Shown here: in pieces, positions 7,257 through 14,776 of the stretch | Position numbering within the stretch: position 1 is the first letter of the stretch | Layout of the letters: each line of letters opens with the position of its first letter | DNA from: Enterobacteriaceae bacterium UBA7338 | GTDB taxonomy: Bacteria; Pseudomonadota; Gammaproteobacteria; Enterobacterales; Enterobacteriaceae | Assembly: GCA_002480085.1 (NCBI GenBank) | Contig: DKPJ01000011.1 | Coordinates: 488,389-552,388, forward strand | DNA length: 64,000 nucleotides | Direction of reading: 5' to 3' | Made by a program: the position numbers and the translations under genes | Notes under the pieces: model-generated | What the model was told of the DNA's origin: nothing | What the model saw: the letters and a program-made list of their open reading frames with translations, nothing else | Database searches by the model: none

Positions 7257-7625
7257 GTGTCATTCAGGGAGAAAAAGATAAGCTTTGAGCGAAAAAAGGA
7301 GCGTGCACTTGCCATTATGGAAAGTAAAAACATGTGGCGCAGTAACTATGCTCCACCTCTGTTACGTGGCTTATGGAAGTTAGGACTAAAAATACCACCA
7401 TTACCTTTCGTTTCATTCTGGCAAATTACGCTTCTGATGGGACTTATGTTTGGTCTGACGTGGGGCATCATGATGTGGTTTTCCAGTTGGCAAGGTATGG
7501 GCGTTCAACCTTTCTGGGCGATATTATGGAGTCTCACAAGTGGAGTTCTGTTTGGCGTAATGATGGCAGCGTTTCACGGATGGCGTAAAAGGGTCAATAA
7601 ACTGCCTGACTGGCAAGATTTGTAA
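7257..7625 (+). CDS. DUF6404-family membrane protein
   Basis: A 122-residue product with two hydrophobic segments (about residues 51-73 and 84-105). It carries the run RALAIMESKNMWRSNYAPPLLR and an ending RKRVNKLPDW that I associate with DUF6404, a family of unknown function. The GTG at 7257 is the only upstream standard start and has no clear ribosome site. An AGGGAG lies at the right distance before ATA at 7278, where the family start (M-S-F-E) would fall, so a mutated ATG or an unusual ATA start is possible; an internal ATG at 7317 also exists. The gene follows the TolA-like lipoprotein by 75 bases. Confidence 0.7.
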   Translation: MSFREKKISFERKKERALAIMESKNMWRSNYAPPLLRGLWKLGLKIPPLPFVSFWQITLLMGLMFGLTWGIMMWFSSWQGMGVQPFWAILWSLTSGVLFGVMMAAFHGWRKRVNKLPDWQDL

Positions 7626-7656
7626 ATGACCTGCAAACGACTCAGCATCGCTTAAA

Positions 7657-7680
7657 GTCCGCTTCTGTCACAAAGCGGAC
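7657..7680. repeat. 24-bp palindromic repeat, copy 2
   Basis: GTCCGCTT CTGTCACA AAGCGGAC, the second copy of the element at 6486-6509, differing at one loop base. It ends 6 bases before the stop codon of malY and so marks the right border of the island. As a hairpin at the convergent end of two genes it could also limit read-through. Confidence 0.8.
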
Positions 7681-7685
7681 ATCAA

Positions 7686-8858
7686 TCATAACAACGCATT
7701 GATCCCAGCAATCAGTCTGCGTAGCCCTTCATCCAGCTTCTCTCTTGGGCAGCCTGCATTGAGCCGTACAAACCCCTGGCCTTCGGGGCCATAGGTATAC
7801 CCCGGCATAATCGCTACCTTCTGCTGGTGGATAAGCACATCCTGCAACACCTGGTCGTTAAGATTAAGCGGCCGCAGATCGATCCATGCCAGATAGCTTG
7901 CCTCAGGCGGCTGCCAGCGAAGCTGGGGAAATGCCTGATTGAGCTGGCTGGCGATGGTCGCCATATTACCCTGCAGGTGGGCGCGCAGCGCATCCAGCCA
8001 GGGCGCGCCCTCGCGGTAGGCGGCGATATGCGCGCAGAGCGAAAGCACCGCCGGGGAGGAGAGTCCGTCCCGGCCCTTGAGCGCAGCGAGATACTCTTCC
8101 CGGCGTTGAGCGTTGCTAATTATCCCATACGCCCCGGTGAGGGCCGGAATATTAAAGCTTTTCGATCCGGAGGTGAGCAGCGCCCACTCGCCTCGACCCA
8201 CCTGGCACCAGGGAGTATGCTTCGCCTCGCCCCATACCATATCCATATGGATCTCGTCGCTAATCACCCTGACACCATGACGTTCACAGAGCCTGGACAT
8301 CGCCTCCAGCTCGTCACGCGTCCACACTTTACCCGTCGGATTATGCGGGCTGCACAGCAGCAGGATTTTTGTTTCCGCCAGGGAGAGCACGGCCTCCAGC
8401 GCTGTGAAATCGCACTGCCAGCCGGTAGCGGTTTTCTCCAGCGGCACGCTCAGGACGCGCCGCTGGTTGCCCACAATCGCTTTGTAAAACGCATCGTAGG
8501 CCGGAGTGTGAATTATCACGGCGTCTCCCGGCGCGGACCACTGACGGATCAGCTCCGAGACCATATAGATCACCGATGGGCCATAGACAAGGGTCTCGGG
8601 ATCGATCTCGGTGGCAAAGCGGGTTCTGTACCAGTGACAGACCGCGCCAAGAAAATCTTCATTCTTCCAGCGGCTGTAGCCCAGCACGCCGTGCGCCAGC
8701 CGCTGCTGGATGGCGTCAATAATGCAGGGAGCGGTAGAAAAATCCATATCCGAAATGGTGAAGGGCAGCAGGTCGGCCACGCCAAAGCGATCCGCCACGT
8801 AGTCCCACTGCGTACACCACGTTCCATGTCGATCGACCACCGTCGAAAAGTCAAACAT
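7686..8858 (-). CDS. malY: MalY, PLP-dependent cystathionine beta-lyase and maltose-system modulator
   Basis: A 390-residue aminotransferase fold-type I enzyme. E. coli MalY cleaves cystathionine-type C-S bonds and also binds and inhibits MalT, the maltose activator. The PLP lysine lies in LLTSGSKSFNIPALTGAYG; other family motifs are LCSPHNPTGKVW and ISDEIHMD. Full length, 11 bases after malX, same strand: a malXY operon divergent from its repressor gene malI. Its 3' end abuts the palindromic repeat of the add-malY island, and a second diverged copy of its tail lies at 5242-5346. Confidence 0.95.
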   Translation of the reverse strand: MFDFSTVVDRHGTWCTQWDYVADRFGVADLLPFTISDMDFSTAPCIIDAIQQRLAHGVLGYSRWKNEDFLGAVCHWYRTRFATEIDPETLVYGPSVIYMVSELIRQWSAPGDAVIIHTPAYDAFYKAIVGNQRRVLSVPLEKTATGWQCDFTALEAVLSLAETKILLLCSPHNPTGKVWTRDELEAMSRLCERHGVRVISDEIHMDMVWGEAKHTPWCQVGRGEWALLTSGSKSFNIPALTGAYGIISNAQRREEYLAALKGRDGLSSPAVLSLCAHIAAYREGAPWLDALRAHLQGNMATIASQLNQAFPQLRWQPPEASYLAWIDLRPLNLNDQVLQDVLIHQQKVAIMPGYTYGPEGQGFVRLNAGCPREKLDEGLRRLIAGINALL

Positions 8859-8869
8859 CGCCTTATCCT

Positions 8870-10462
8870 TTATGCCTGCACCGAGTTCATCAGGGCTTCC
8901 ATCTCATCTTTCACCGACTGCACCTGAGGGCCAATCACTACCTGTAAGTTGTGCTGGTTAAGCTGCACGACGCCAATGGCACGATTGTCCTTGAGGGCCT
9001 GCACATTAACGCGGGACATATCATTCACCGACAGCCGCAGGCGGGTGATGCAGTTATCAAGGGTGACAATATTTTCACTCCCGCCCAGCGCGGCGAGGAT
9101 TGCCGGGACGTTATAGCCCGATCGTCCCAGCGCGCCTGCCATCGTCTTCTCCACGGTGCTGGCCGTTTCAACATCGCGGCCCGGCGTTTTCAGATTAAAA
9201 TGCAGGATCGCGAAGCGGAAGATGAGGTAATACACCGCAAACCAGACGGCGGCAACTACCGGCACGAGATACCACTTGGTCGCCAGACCGTGCAGGATGC
9301 CAAACACCACAAAATCAATCACGTTGCCGTCGGTGTTGCCGATGGTGACACCCAGCACCGCCATCACCGTAAAGCCGAGGCCGGTCAGCAGGGCATGAAT
9401 AAGGTAGAGCACCGGGGCAACGAACAGGAACAGAAACTCTAACGGCTCCGTGGTGCCGCCGACCACGCAGGCGATCAGGCCGGAAATCAACAGCCCTTTA
9501 ATTTTATGACGGTTTTCCGGGCGGGCGCAGTGGTACATCGCCAGCGCTGCGCCGGGCAGGCCGCCCAGGAAAGCGGGCATTTTTCCCTGTGAGAGAAAAC
9601 GCGTGGCGCTCTCTGAAAAACCGTGGGTGGTCGGACAGCTCAGCTGAGCCTGAAATATGGTCAGCGCGCCGCTGACGGTGTGGCCGCAGACCTCCTGGGT
9701 GCCGCCTGCGTCCGTGAAGCGGATCAGAGCGACCAGGATATGCTGCAAGCCAAACGGCAGCAGCAGGCGTTCACCGGTGCCGAAGATCATCGGCCCAAAA
9801 TCACCCGCGCTGTTAATGATCTGCCCCAGGCCGCGGATCCCCATTGCGAACACGGGCCAGATTAACGGGATCACCAGGCCGACCAGCCCCATCGCCACGG
9901 TGGTCACAATAGGAACGAAGCGGGTGCCGCCAAAAAATGCGAGCGCGTCGGGCAGCCTGATGGTGTGGAAGCGTTCATGCAGCATCCAGATAATGACCCC
10001 GGCAATGACCGCACCGAGGATCCCGGTGTCGATAGACTGAATGCCAAGCACGTTCTGAATGTTGTAGGCCTTCAGCAGCGCCGCGTCGGTAGTCGGCAGG
10101 ATCCCTTTCGCCGTTAGCCAGAAGTTAACGGCCAGGTTCATTACCGCATAGCCAACGAAGCCGGCAAAGGCGGCAATGCCCTTATTCTCACGCGCCAGCC
10201 CCAGCGGAATGGCGATACAAAACATCACCGGCAGAAAACTAAAGGCGAAGGAGCCGATCTTGCTCATCCAGATGAAGACAGCTTGCAGCACCGGATTACC
10301 CAATACAGGAATCAGCGTCATGACGTCACGGCTGCTCAGCGAGCTGCCGATGCCTAACATGATCCCGCAAAAGGAGAGCAGCGCGACGGGCAGCATAAAG
10401 GTTTTGCCCAGCTGCTGGAAAAATTCCCACAGCGTGATTTTCTGAACGGTTTTCGTCGTCAT
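8870..10462 (-). CDS. malX: PTS maltose/glucose-type IICB component MalX
   Basis: A 530-residue membrane permease with a C-terminal phosphorylation domain. The IIC domain (about residues 15-420) has many hydrophobic segments and the motif GTTEPLEFLFLFVAP typical of glucose-superfamily PTS permeases. The IIB domain near residues 450-525 carries the phospho-accepting cysteine in LDNCITRLRLSV. No IIA domain is attached, so it would depend on a IIA such as Crr. Regulated by MalI through operators in the 173-base divergent region. Confidence 0.95.
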   Translation of the reverse strand: MTTKTVQKITLWEFFQQLGKTFMLPVALLSFCGIMLGIGSSLSSRDVMTLIPVLGNPVLQAVFIWMSKIGSFAFSFLPVMFCIAIPLGLARENKGIAAFAGFVGYAVMNLAVNFWLTAKGILPTTDAALLKAYNIQNVLGIQSIDTGILGAVIAGVIIWMLHERFHTIRLPDALAFFGGTRFVPIVTTVAMGLVGLVIPLIWPVFAMGIRGLGQIINSAGDFGPMIFGTGERLLLPFGLQHILVALIRFTDAGGTQEVCGHTVSGALTIFQAQLSCPTTHGFSESATRFLSQGKMPAFLGGLPGAALAMYHCARPENRHKIKGLLISGLIACVVGGTTEPLEFLFLFVAPVLYLIHALLTGLGFTVMAVLGVTIGNTDGNVIDFVVFGILHGLATKWYLVPVVAAVWFAVYYLIFRFAILHFNLKTPGRDVETASTVEKTMAGALGRSGYNVPAILAALGGSENIVTLDNCITRLRLSVNDMSRVNVQALKDNRAIGVVQLNQHNLQVVIGPQVQSVKDEMEALMNSVQA

Positions 10463-10512
10463 AAACGACTCCTTGTCGAAAAGAGGTGCAGATGAGGTTG
10501 TTGTGCGAGAAA

Positions 10513-10528
10513 GATAAAACGTTTTACC
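10513..10528. promoter_or_regulatory. MalI operator, malX-proximal
   Basis: GATAAAACGTTTTACC, a near-perfect palindrome centred on the ACGT step and matching the E. coli MalI site pattern GATAAAACGTTTTATC. It lies 51 bases upstream of the malX start, where binding would block transcription. Confidence 0.8.
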
Positions 10529-10591
10529 TGAATTTTATGCGCTACAAATCACAATGCTGAGCGATAACTCGGTGTATAAATATGTCATATA

Positions 10592-10607
10592 GATAAATCG
10601 TTTTATC
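10592..10607. promoter_or_regulatory. MalI operator, malI-proximal
   Basis: GATAAATCGTTTTATC, the second MalI-type palindrome, 29 bases upstream of the malI start. It is consistent with autorepression, as known for E. coli malI. Confidence 0.8.
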
Positions 10608-10635
10608 TACGCCAGTACCAGGGATTTGCTTTTTT

Positions 10636-11664
10636 ATGATGACGCCAAAAAAAATAACCATTAACGATGTGGCCGTCGCGGCCGGGGTTTCCGTCAGCAC
10701 CGTTTCGCTGGTGCTCAGCGGAAAGGGGCGTATCTCCACGGCAACCGGCGAGCGTGTGAATCAGACAATCGAGCGACTGGGCTTTGTACGTAACCGCCAG
10801 GCGTCCGCCTTGCGTGGCGGGCAGAGCGGGGTGATAGGCCTGATCGTCCGCAACCTCTCATCACCGTTTTATGCCGAACTCACGGCAGGGCTTACGGAAG
10901 CGCTTGAAGCCCAGGGACGGATGGTGTTTCTCCTGCACGGCGGCGATGGCGGGGAGCAGCTCCTTCAGCGCTTCAACACCCTGCTGGCACAGGGGGTGGA
11001 CGGCGTCGTCATCGCCGGAGGAGCAGGGGTAAGTGGTGAACTTCAGGCCTGGGCCGCCGAGCAGAGTACGCCACTCGTGTTTGCTTCCCGCGCCAGCTAT
11101 CTTGACGATGCTGACTGCGTCAGGCCGGACAATATGCAGGCGGCACAGATGCTCACCGAGTATCTCATTCAGCGTGGTCATCAGCGTATTGCCTGGCTGG
11201 GCGGCAACAGCGCCTCGCTAACGCGGGCAGAGAGAGTGGGTGGCTACTGCGCCACCCTGCTGAAATATGGCTTACCCTTTCACAGCGAATGGGTCGTTGA
11301 GTGCGACACCAGCCAGAGGCAGAGCGCCGAAGCGGTCGCTGGGCTGCTACGGCATAATCCCACCATCAGCGCGGTGGTCTGTTACAACGATGTTATTGCC
11401 CGTGGGGCCTGGTTTGGCTTAATGCGGGCGGGACGCCAGAGCGGTGAGGCCGGGATGGACAGCTACTTTGAACAGCAGGTGACCCTGGCCGCCTTTGCGG
11501 ATGTCGCCGAGAGTGCGCTGGATGAACTGCCAATTATCTGGGTAACGACGCCTGCAAGGGAGATGGGCTATACCCTGGCGGAGCGGATCATGCAGCGTAT
11601 TGCGAAGGAAGATAGCCCGGCCCGCAGCCAAACGTTGCATGCCCGGTTAATTGTCAAAAAATAG
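10636..11664 (+). CDS. malI: MalI, LacI-family repressor of malXY
   Basis: A 342-residue LacI/GalR-type regulator. The helix-turn-helix and hinge occupy residues 5-60 (INDVAVAAGVSVSTVSLVLSG and RNRQASALRGG), followed by a periplasmic-binding-protein-like effector domain with VIGLIVRNLSSPFYAEL. It is divergent from malX, and two palindromic operators sit between. The inducer is not known from sequence. Confidence 0.95.
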   Translation: MMTPKKITINDVAVAAGVSVSTVSLVLSGKGRISTATGERVNQTIERLGFVRNRQASALRGGQSGVIGLIVRNLSSPFYAELTAGLTEALEAQGRMVFLLHGGDGGEQLLQRFNTLLAQGVDGVVIAGGAGVSGELQAWAAEQSTPLVFASRASYLDDADCVRPDNMQAAQMLTEYLIQRGHQRIAWLGGNSASLTRAERVGGYCATLLKYGLPFHSEWVVECDTSQRQSAEAVAGLLRHNPTISAVVCYNDVIARGAWFGLMRAGRQSGEAGMDSYFEQQVTLAAFADVAESALDELPIIWVTTPAREMGYTLAERIMQRIAKEDSPARSQTLHARLIVKK

Positions 11665-11681
11665 CCCCTCCGGAGAGGGGC
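11655..11681. terminator. Bidirectional terminator between malI and ydgA
   Basis: The stem GCCCCTC-CGGA-GAGGGGC at 11664-11681 begins at the last base of malI. In the minus direction it follows ydgA and is trailed by TATTTTTT, giving a good intrinsic terminator for ydgA; in the plus direction the T run is missing. Confidence 0.7.
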
Positions 11682-11688
11682 GGGTAGG

Positions 11689-13302
11689 TTACTGCTGAGG
11701 CACTGCCGCCGGCGGTGTAGCTTCCGGTGCCGCCTGCGGAGCAGGCGCTGGGGCCGCTTCAGGAGCCGCCTGCGGAGCAGGTACTGGAGCAGGGACCGGA
11801 GCCGGTTCCACCTGCGGGATCCCCAGCTCAGGCATACCAAACATGCCGACAAACTCGTCGAGGCTCATCTTCTGCCCGTTGAGATTGACCTGGCCGTTAG
11901 CGTACTGCAGGCTGGTGCTAATCGCATTATCCGCCACCGTGGTGATGCGGAACATCTGGCCCATCGCCGCCAGGCCTTTCACCTGCTGGTTCGCCAGCTT
12001 TTCAGCATCCGCCTGCTGATAGCCCTGCAGCTTAGCCACCTGCGTCATAAACTCGGTTGCCATATCCATCGGGATAGTCAGCTTGCTCTCCAGCGACTTC
12101 ACGCTGCGATCGACCTCCTGCGCCAGGGTTTGCGGTGTAGGAGCGGCAGGGGTGGCTGCCGGATCCTTCATGAACAGCGACAGGTTAAACGTCGTCTCGC
12201 CTTTGCTGTTTTTCCAGCTCAGCGGAGCAACGGTGATCACCGGCTCGCCCTTCAACAGCAGCGGCAGCGCGCCGAAGAATGCTTCAGTGGATTTTTGCTG
12301 GTACAGATTCGGATCTTTCATCACCTCAGGCTGAGAGAGCAGGGCCTGATTTTGCGCATTGTACTGCTGGCGGAACTGATGCCATGCCTGGCCGTCAATC
12401 TGACCGATTTTCATCGTCAGCTTGCCGCTGCCCATATCCTGGCTCTGAATCTTCAGGCTGTTGACCGTGTAGTCGATCTGGCTGTTGATGTTTTTGCCGT
12501 CGTTAACCAGATCGTTTTTGATGGCCAGGTCCGTGCCTTCCATCACCGCGATCTCTTTGTTCTCTACCGCGATGGCCAGCTTCTCAACGCTCAGCTTCTG
12601 GTTGCCCAGATGCTCATCAAACTGCGCGCGCTTGCTGTCACCGTCGGTTTTCAGATTGTTGAAGGTGACCTGCACATGCTGACCATACTCGTTAACGGTG
12701 CTAACCAGGCCGCTCTGCGCCTCGCCCTTCAGGGAGATAGCGTTGCCGTCTTTATCGGCATCAAGCTGGAACTCACCGCCGCTGAAGGCGACTTTTTCAC
12801 CCTCGTTCTCATAGCTCAACGGCTTAAATGCGATGTGGGAACCGGTATCACCGCCGTAGCCAATGCGGGTATTCACCTCAACCGGCGACTCGCCTTTGGC
12901 CATATTAAACAGCGGCTTAGAGACATCGTTATTCACCAGGGTGGTTTTCACCGACGCCATGGCCGGGATCAGGTTAAAGGATTTAAGCTGGGCAAACGGG
13001 AATGGGCCGTGATCGACCGTCTCGTTCAGCACCACGCTCTGGCCAGGCTTCAGCCAGGCGTTCTCTCCGCCCTCGACCGGTTTGATCAGCAGCTGCAGAT
13101 GGCTTTTAAAGATGCCACGCTCGTAGTTCTGCGAGGCCACTTCCAGATTTGCTCCCGGCGCGCTGCGCTTAAGCTCGGCGTTGGCCTGCCCAACCATGTC
13201 GGCAAGGTGTTTTTCCAGCTGTTTACCCGTGTACCAGGCGGTTCCCGTCCAGACGACGCCCAGTGCAACAATGATGCCCGCAGCGACAAGCGTTTTCTTC
13301 AT
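11689..13302 (-). CDS. ydgA: YdgA, DUF945 family protein with extended Ala/Pro tail
   Basis: A 537-residue protein with an N-terminal hydrophobic anchor (residues 2-25) and a large, predicted periplasmic DUF945 domain. E. coli YdgA is about 500 residues and its function is poorly defined. Start chosen at MKKTLVAAG, which matches the family; the open frame continues 25 codons upstream. The last ~38 residues are almost only Ala, Pro, Gln and Glu (PAPVPAPVPAPQAAPEAAPA and onward), encoded by imperfect tandem DNA repeats, and are longer than in K-12. Such a tail could span the cell wall or be disordered. Confidence 0.88.
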   Translation of the reverse strand: MKKTLVAAGIIVALGVVWTGTAWYTGKQLEKHLADMVGQANAELKRSAPGANLEVASQNYERGIFKSHLQLLIKPVEGGENAWLKPGQSVVLNETVDHGPFPFAQLKSFNLIPAMASVKTTLVNNDVSKPLFNMAKGESPVEVNTRIGYGGDTGSHIAFKPLSYENEGEKVAFSGGEFQLDADKDGNAISLKGEAQSGLVSTVNEYGQHVQVTFNNLKTDGDSKRAQFDEHLGNQKLSVEKLAIAVENKEIAVMEGTDLAIKNDLVNDGKNINSQIDYTVNSLKIQSQDMGSGKLTMKIGQIDGQAWHQFRQQYNAQNQALLSQPEVMKDPNLYQQKSTEAFFGALPLLLKGEPVITVAPLSWKNSKGETTFNLSLFMKDPAATPAAPTPQTLAQEVDRSVKSLESKLTIPMDMATEFMTQVAKLQGYQQADAEKLANQQVKGLAAMGQMFRITTVADNAISTSLQYANGQVNLNGQKMSLDEFVGMFGMPELGIPQVEPAPVPAPVPAPQAAPEAAPAPAPQAAPEATPPAAVPQQ

Positions 13303-13359
13303 AGCGATTATCCCTAAAAATGAAACCAGGCGGAAAAGGCCGCCTGGAGAGTCGTAAGG

Positions 13360-13379
13360 TATTGCTAAGCTTAGCAATA
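13360..13379. other. 20-bp perfect palindrome between ydgA and manA
   Basis: TATTGCTAAGCTTAGCAATA is fully self-complementary and lies between the manA stop and the ydgA start. There is no following T run in the direction of manA transcription, so a protein-binding site is as likely as a hairpin. Confidence 0.5.
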
Positions 13380-13399
13380 AGGGGCAAAAAGGTCAGTAC

Positions 13400-14578
13400 T
13401 TAGTTCACTTTATTGTACACGCGGGCGAGGCGGCCAACGCCACTCGCCTCAACCGGCGATTCTCCGGCGCTGACAAAGGCCGACTCGCCCGGCTTGAGCA
13501 CCAGCCGCTGTTCGCCCTTGCTCAGCACGGCTTCGCCCTCGACGCAGAAGAGGATCGCCGCGCTCTGCTGGGCAAGCGTTGATGCCTGCGTAGAGAGTTC
13601 ATGCAGAGAGAAAGCAAAGTCGGCAACCGGAATAGGGAAATCCAGCTCCGCGCCGTTTTGCTCCGGCGTGGTCAGCAGCTCGGTCGCTGGCTTCGGCACA
13701 AACTTAACGTTGGCAACCAGCTCGGGAATATCAATGTATTTCGGCGTCAGGCCAGCACGCAGGACGTTATCGGAGTTGGCCATCACCTCCAGCGCCACGC
13801 CCTTAAGGTAGGCATGCGGCGTCTCGGCGAAGAGGAACATCGCCTCGCCCGGATTAAGCTTGATCACGTTAAGCAGCAGGGGTGAGAAGAGACCGCTGTC
13901 GTCCGGGTAGAACTCAGAGATAAAGCGGATGGTCTCCCACGGCTCGCCCTGCTGGCTCGCCAGCGTGGCCTTCAGCACCGCCAGCGCGTGTGACTTCTCC
14001 TCGCCCTGCATATTGAGCAGGCTGGCAAAGAGCTGGCTTAGGCTGTCGGCATCCGGCTGCGCCAGGAAGTGGGCAATGGCCTGATGGGCACCCGCTACCG
14101 GCTGGAGCAGGGAGATAATATCGCTAAATTCACGGAACGCATTCATCGCCAGGAACGGCGTGAGGGCAAACACCAGCTCGGGTTTATGGTTGGGATCTTT
14201 ATAGTTACGCTCGGCCGCATCCAGCGGTATGCCCGCCGCGTTCTCTTTCGCAAAACCTATTTCCGAGGCCTGCTTGTTGGGATGAACCTGAATCGAGAGC
14301 GGCTGATCGGCGCACAGCACCTTAAACAGGAACGGTAGCTCGCCAAAGCGCTCCGCTACCGCCTGGCCCAGCAGCGCCGTTTTATCCTGTTCAATGATCT
14401 CCCGCAGCGACTGCGGTTGACCAGACGCGTTCTCGATTTTTGAGCTGCTCTTCGGGTGCGCCCCCATCCACAGCTCGGCCATCGGCTGGCCGTCGGGGTT
14501 GGCAATACCGTAGAGTTCCGTTAACGCACTTTTACTTCCCCAGGCATAGTTCTGCACTGAGTTGATGAGTTTTTGCAT
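13400..14578 (-). CDS. manA: Mannose-6-phosphate isomerase
   Basis: A type I phosphomannose isomerase of 392 residues, interconverting mannose 6-phosphate and fructose 6-phosphate with a bound zinc. Motifs: MGAHPKSSS near the N-terminus, LSIQVHPNKQASEIGFAKEN, NYKDPNHKPELVFALTPF and LTPKYIDIPELV, all characteristic. The ATG at 14578 matches the E. coli start (MQKLINSVQNYAWGSK). It lies upstream of ydgA on the same strand and is divergent from fumA. Confidence 0.97.
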   Translation of the reverse strand: MQKLINSVQNYAWGSKSALTELYGIANPDGQPMAELWMGAHPKSSSKIENASGQPQSLREIIEQDKTALLGQAVAERFGELPFLFKVLCADQPLSIQVHPNKQASEIGFAKENAAGIPLDAAERNYKDPNHKPELVFALTPFLAMNAFREFSDIISLLQPVAGAHQAIAHFLAQPDADSLSQLFASLLNMQGEEKSHALAVLKATLASQQGEPWETIRFISEFYPDDSGLFSPLLLNVIKLNPGEAMFLFAETPHAYLKGVALEVMANSDNVLRAGLTPKYIDIPELVANVKFVPKPATELLTTPEQNGAELDFPIPVADFAFSLHELSTQASTLAQQSAAILFCVEGEAVLSKGEQRLVLKPGESAFVSAGESPVEASGVGRLARVYNKVN

Positions 14579-14776
14579 TATCAAGCCCTGTATTACGTTG
14601 AGGATTATGTGTCTATTAAACCAATAAACCCAGGGTAAGTAATTACCGGACTTAAAAAGTCGTCCTTATCTCAGTTTTTGTTAAAAAATTGTGTAGGATA
14701 GGCAGACTCGCTTTTAAGCAGGGCAACGGAACGTTTGCCCAGACAATAACCAGACCGGGCAGTAAGTGAGAGCACA

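Noticed and set aside
7827..8927. 366-codon plus-strand open frame
   Set aside because: Antisense to malY, which has all PLP-enzyme motifs.
12130..13317. 395-codon plus-strand open frame
   Set aside because: Antisense to ydgA, whose signal anchor, family match and start are clear.
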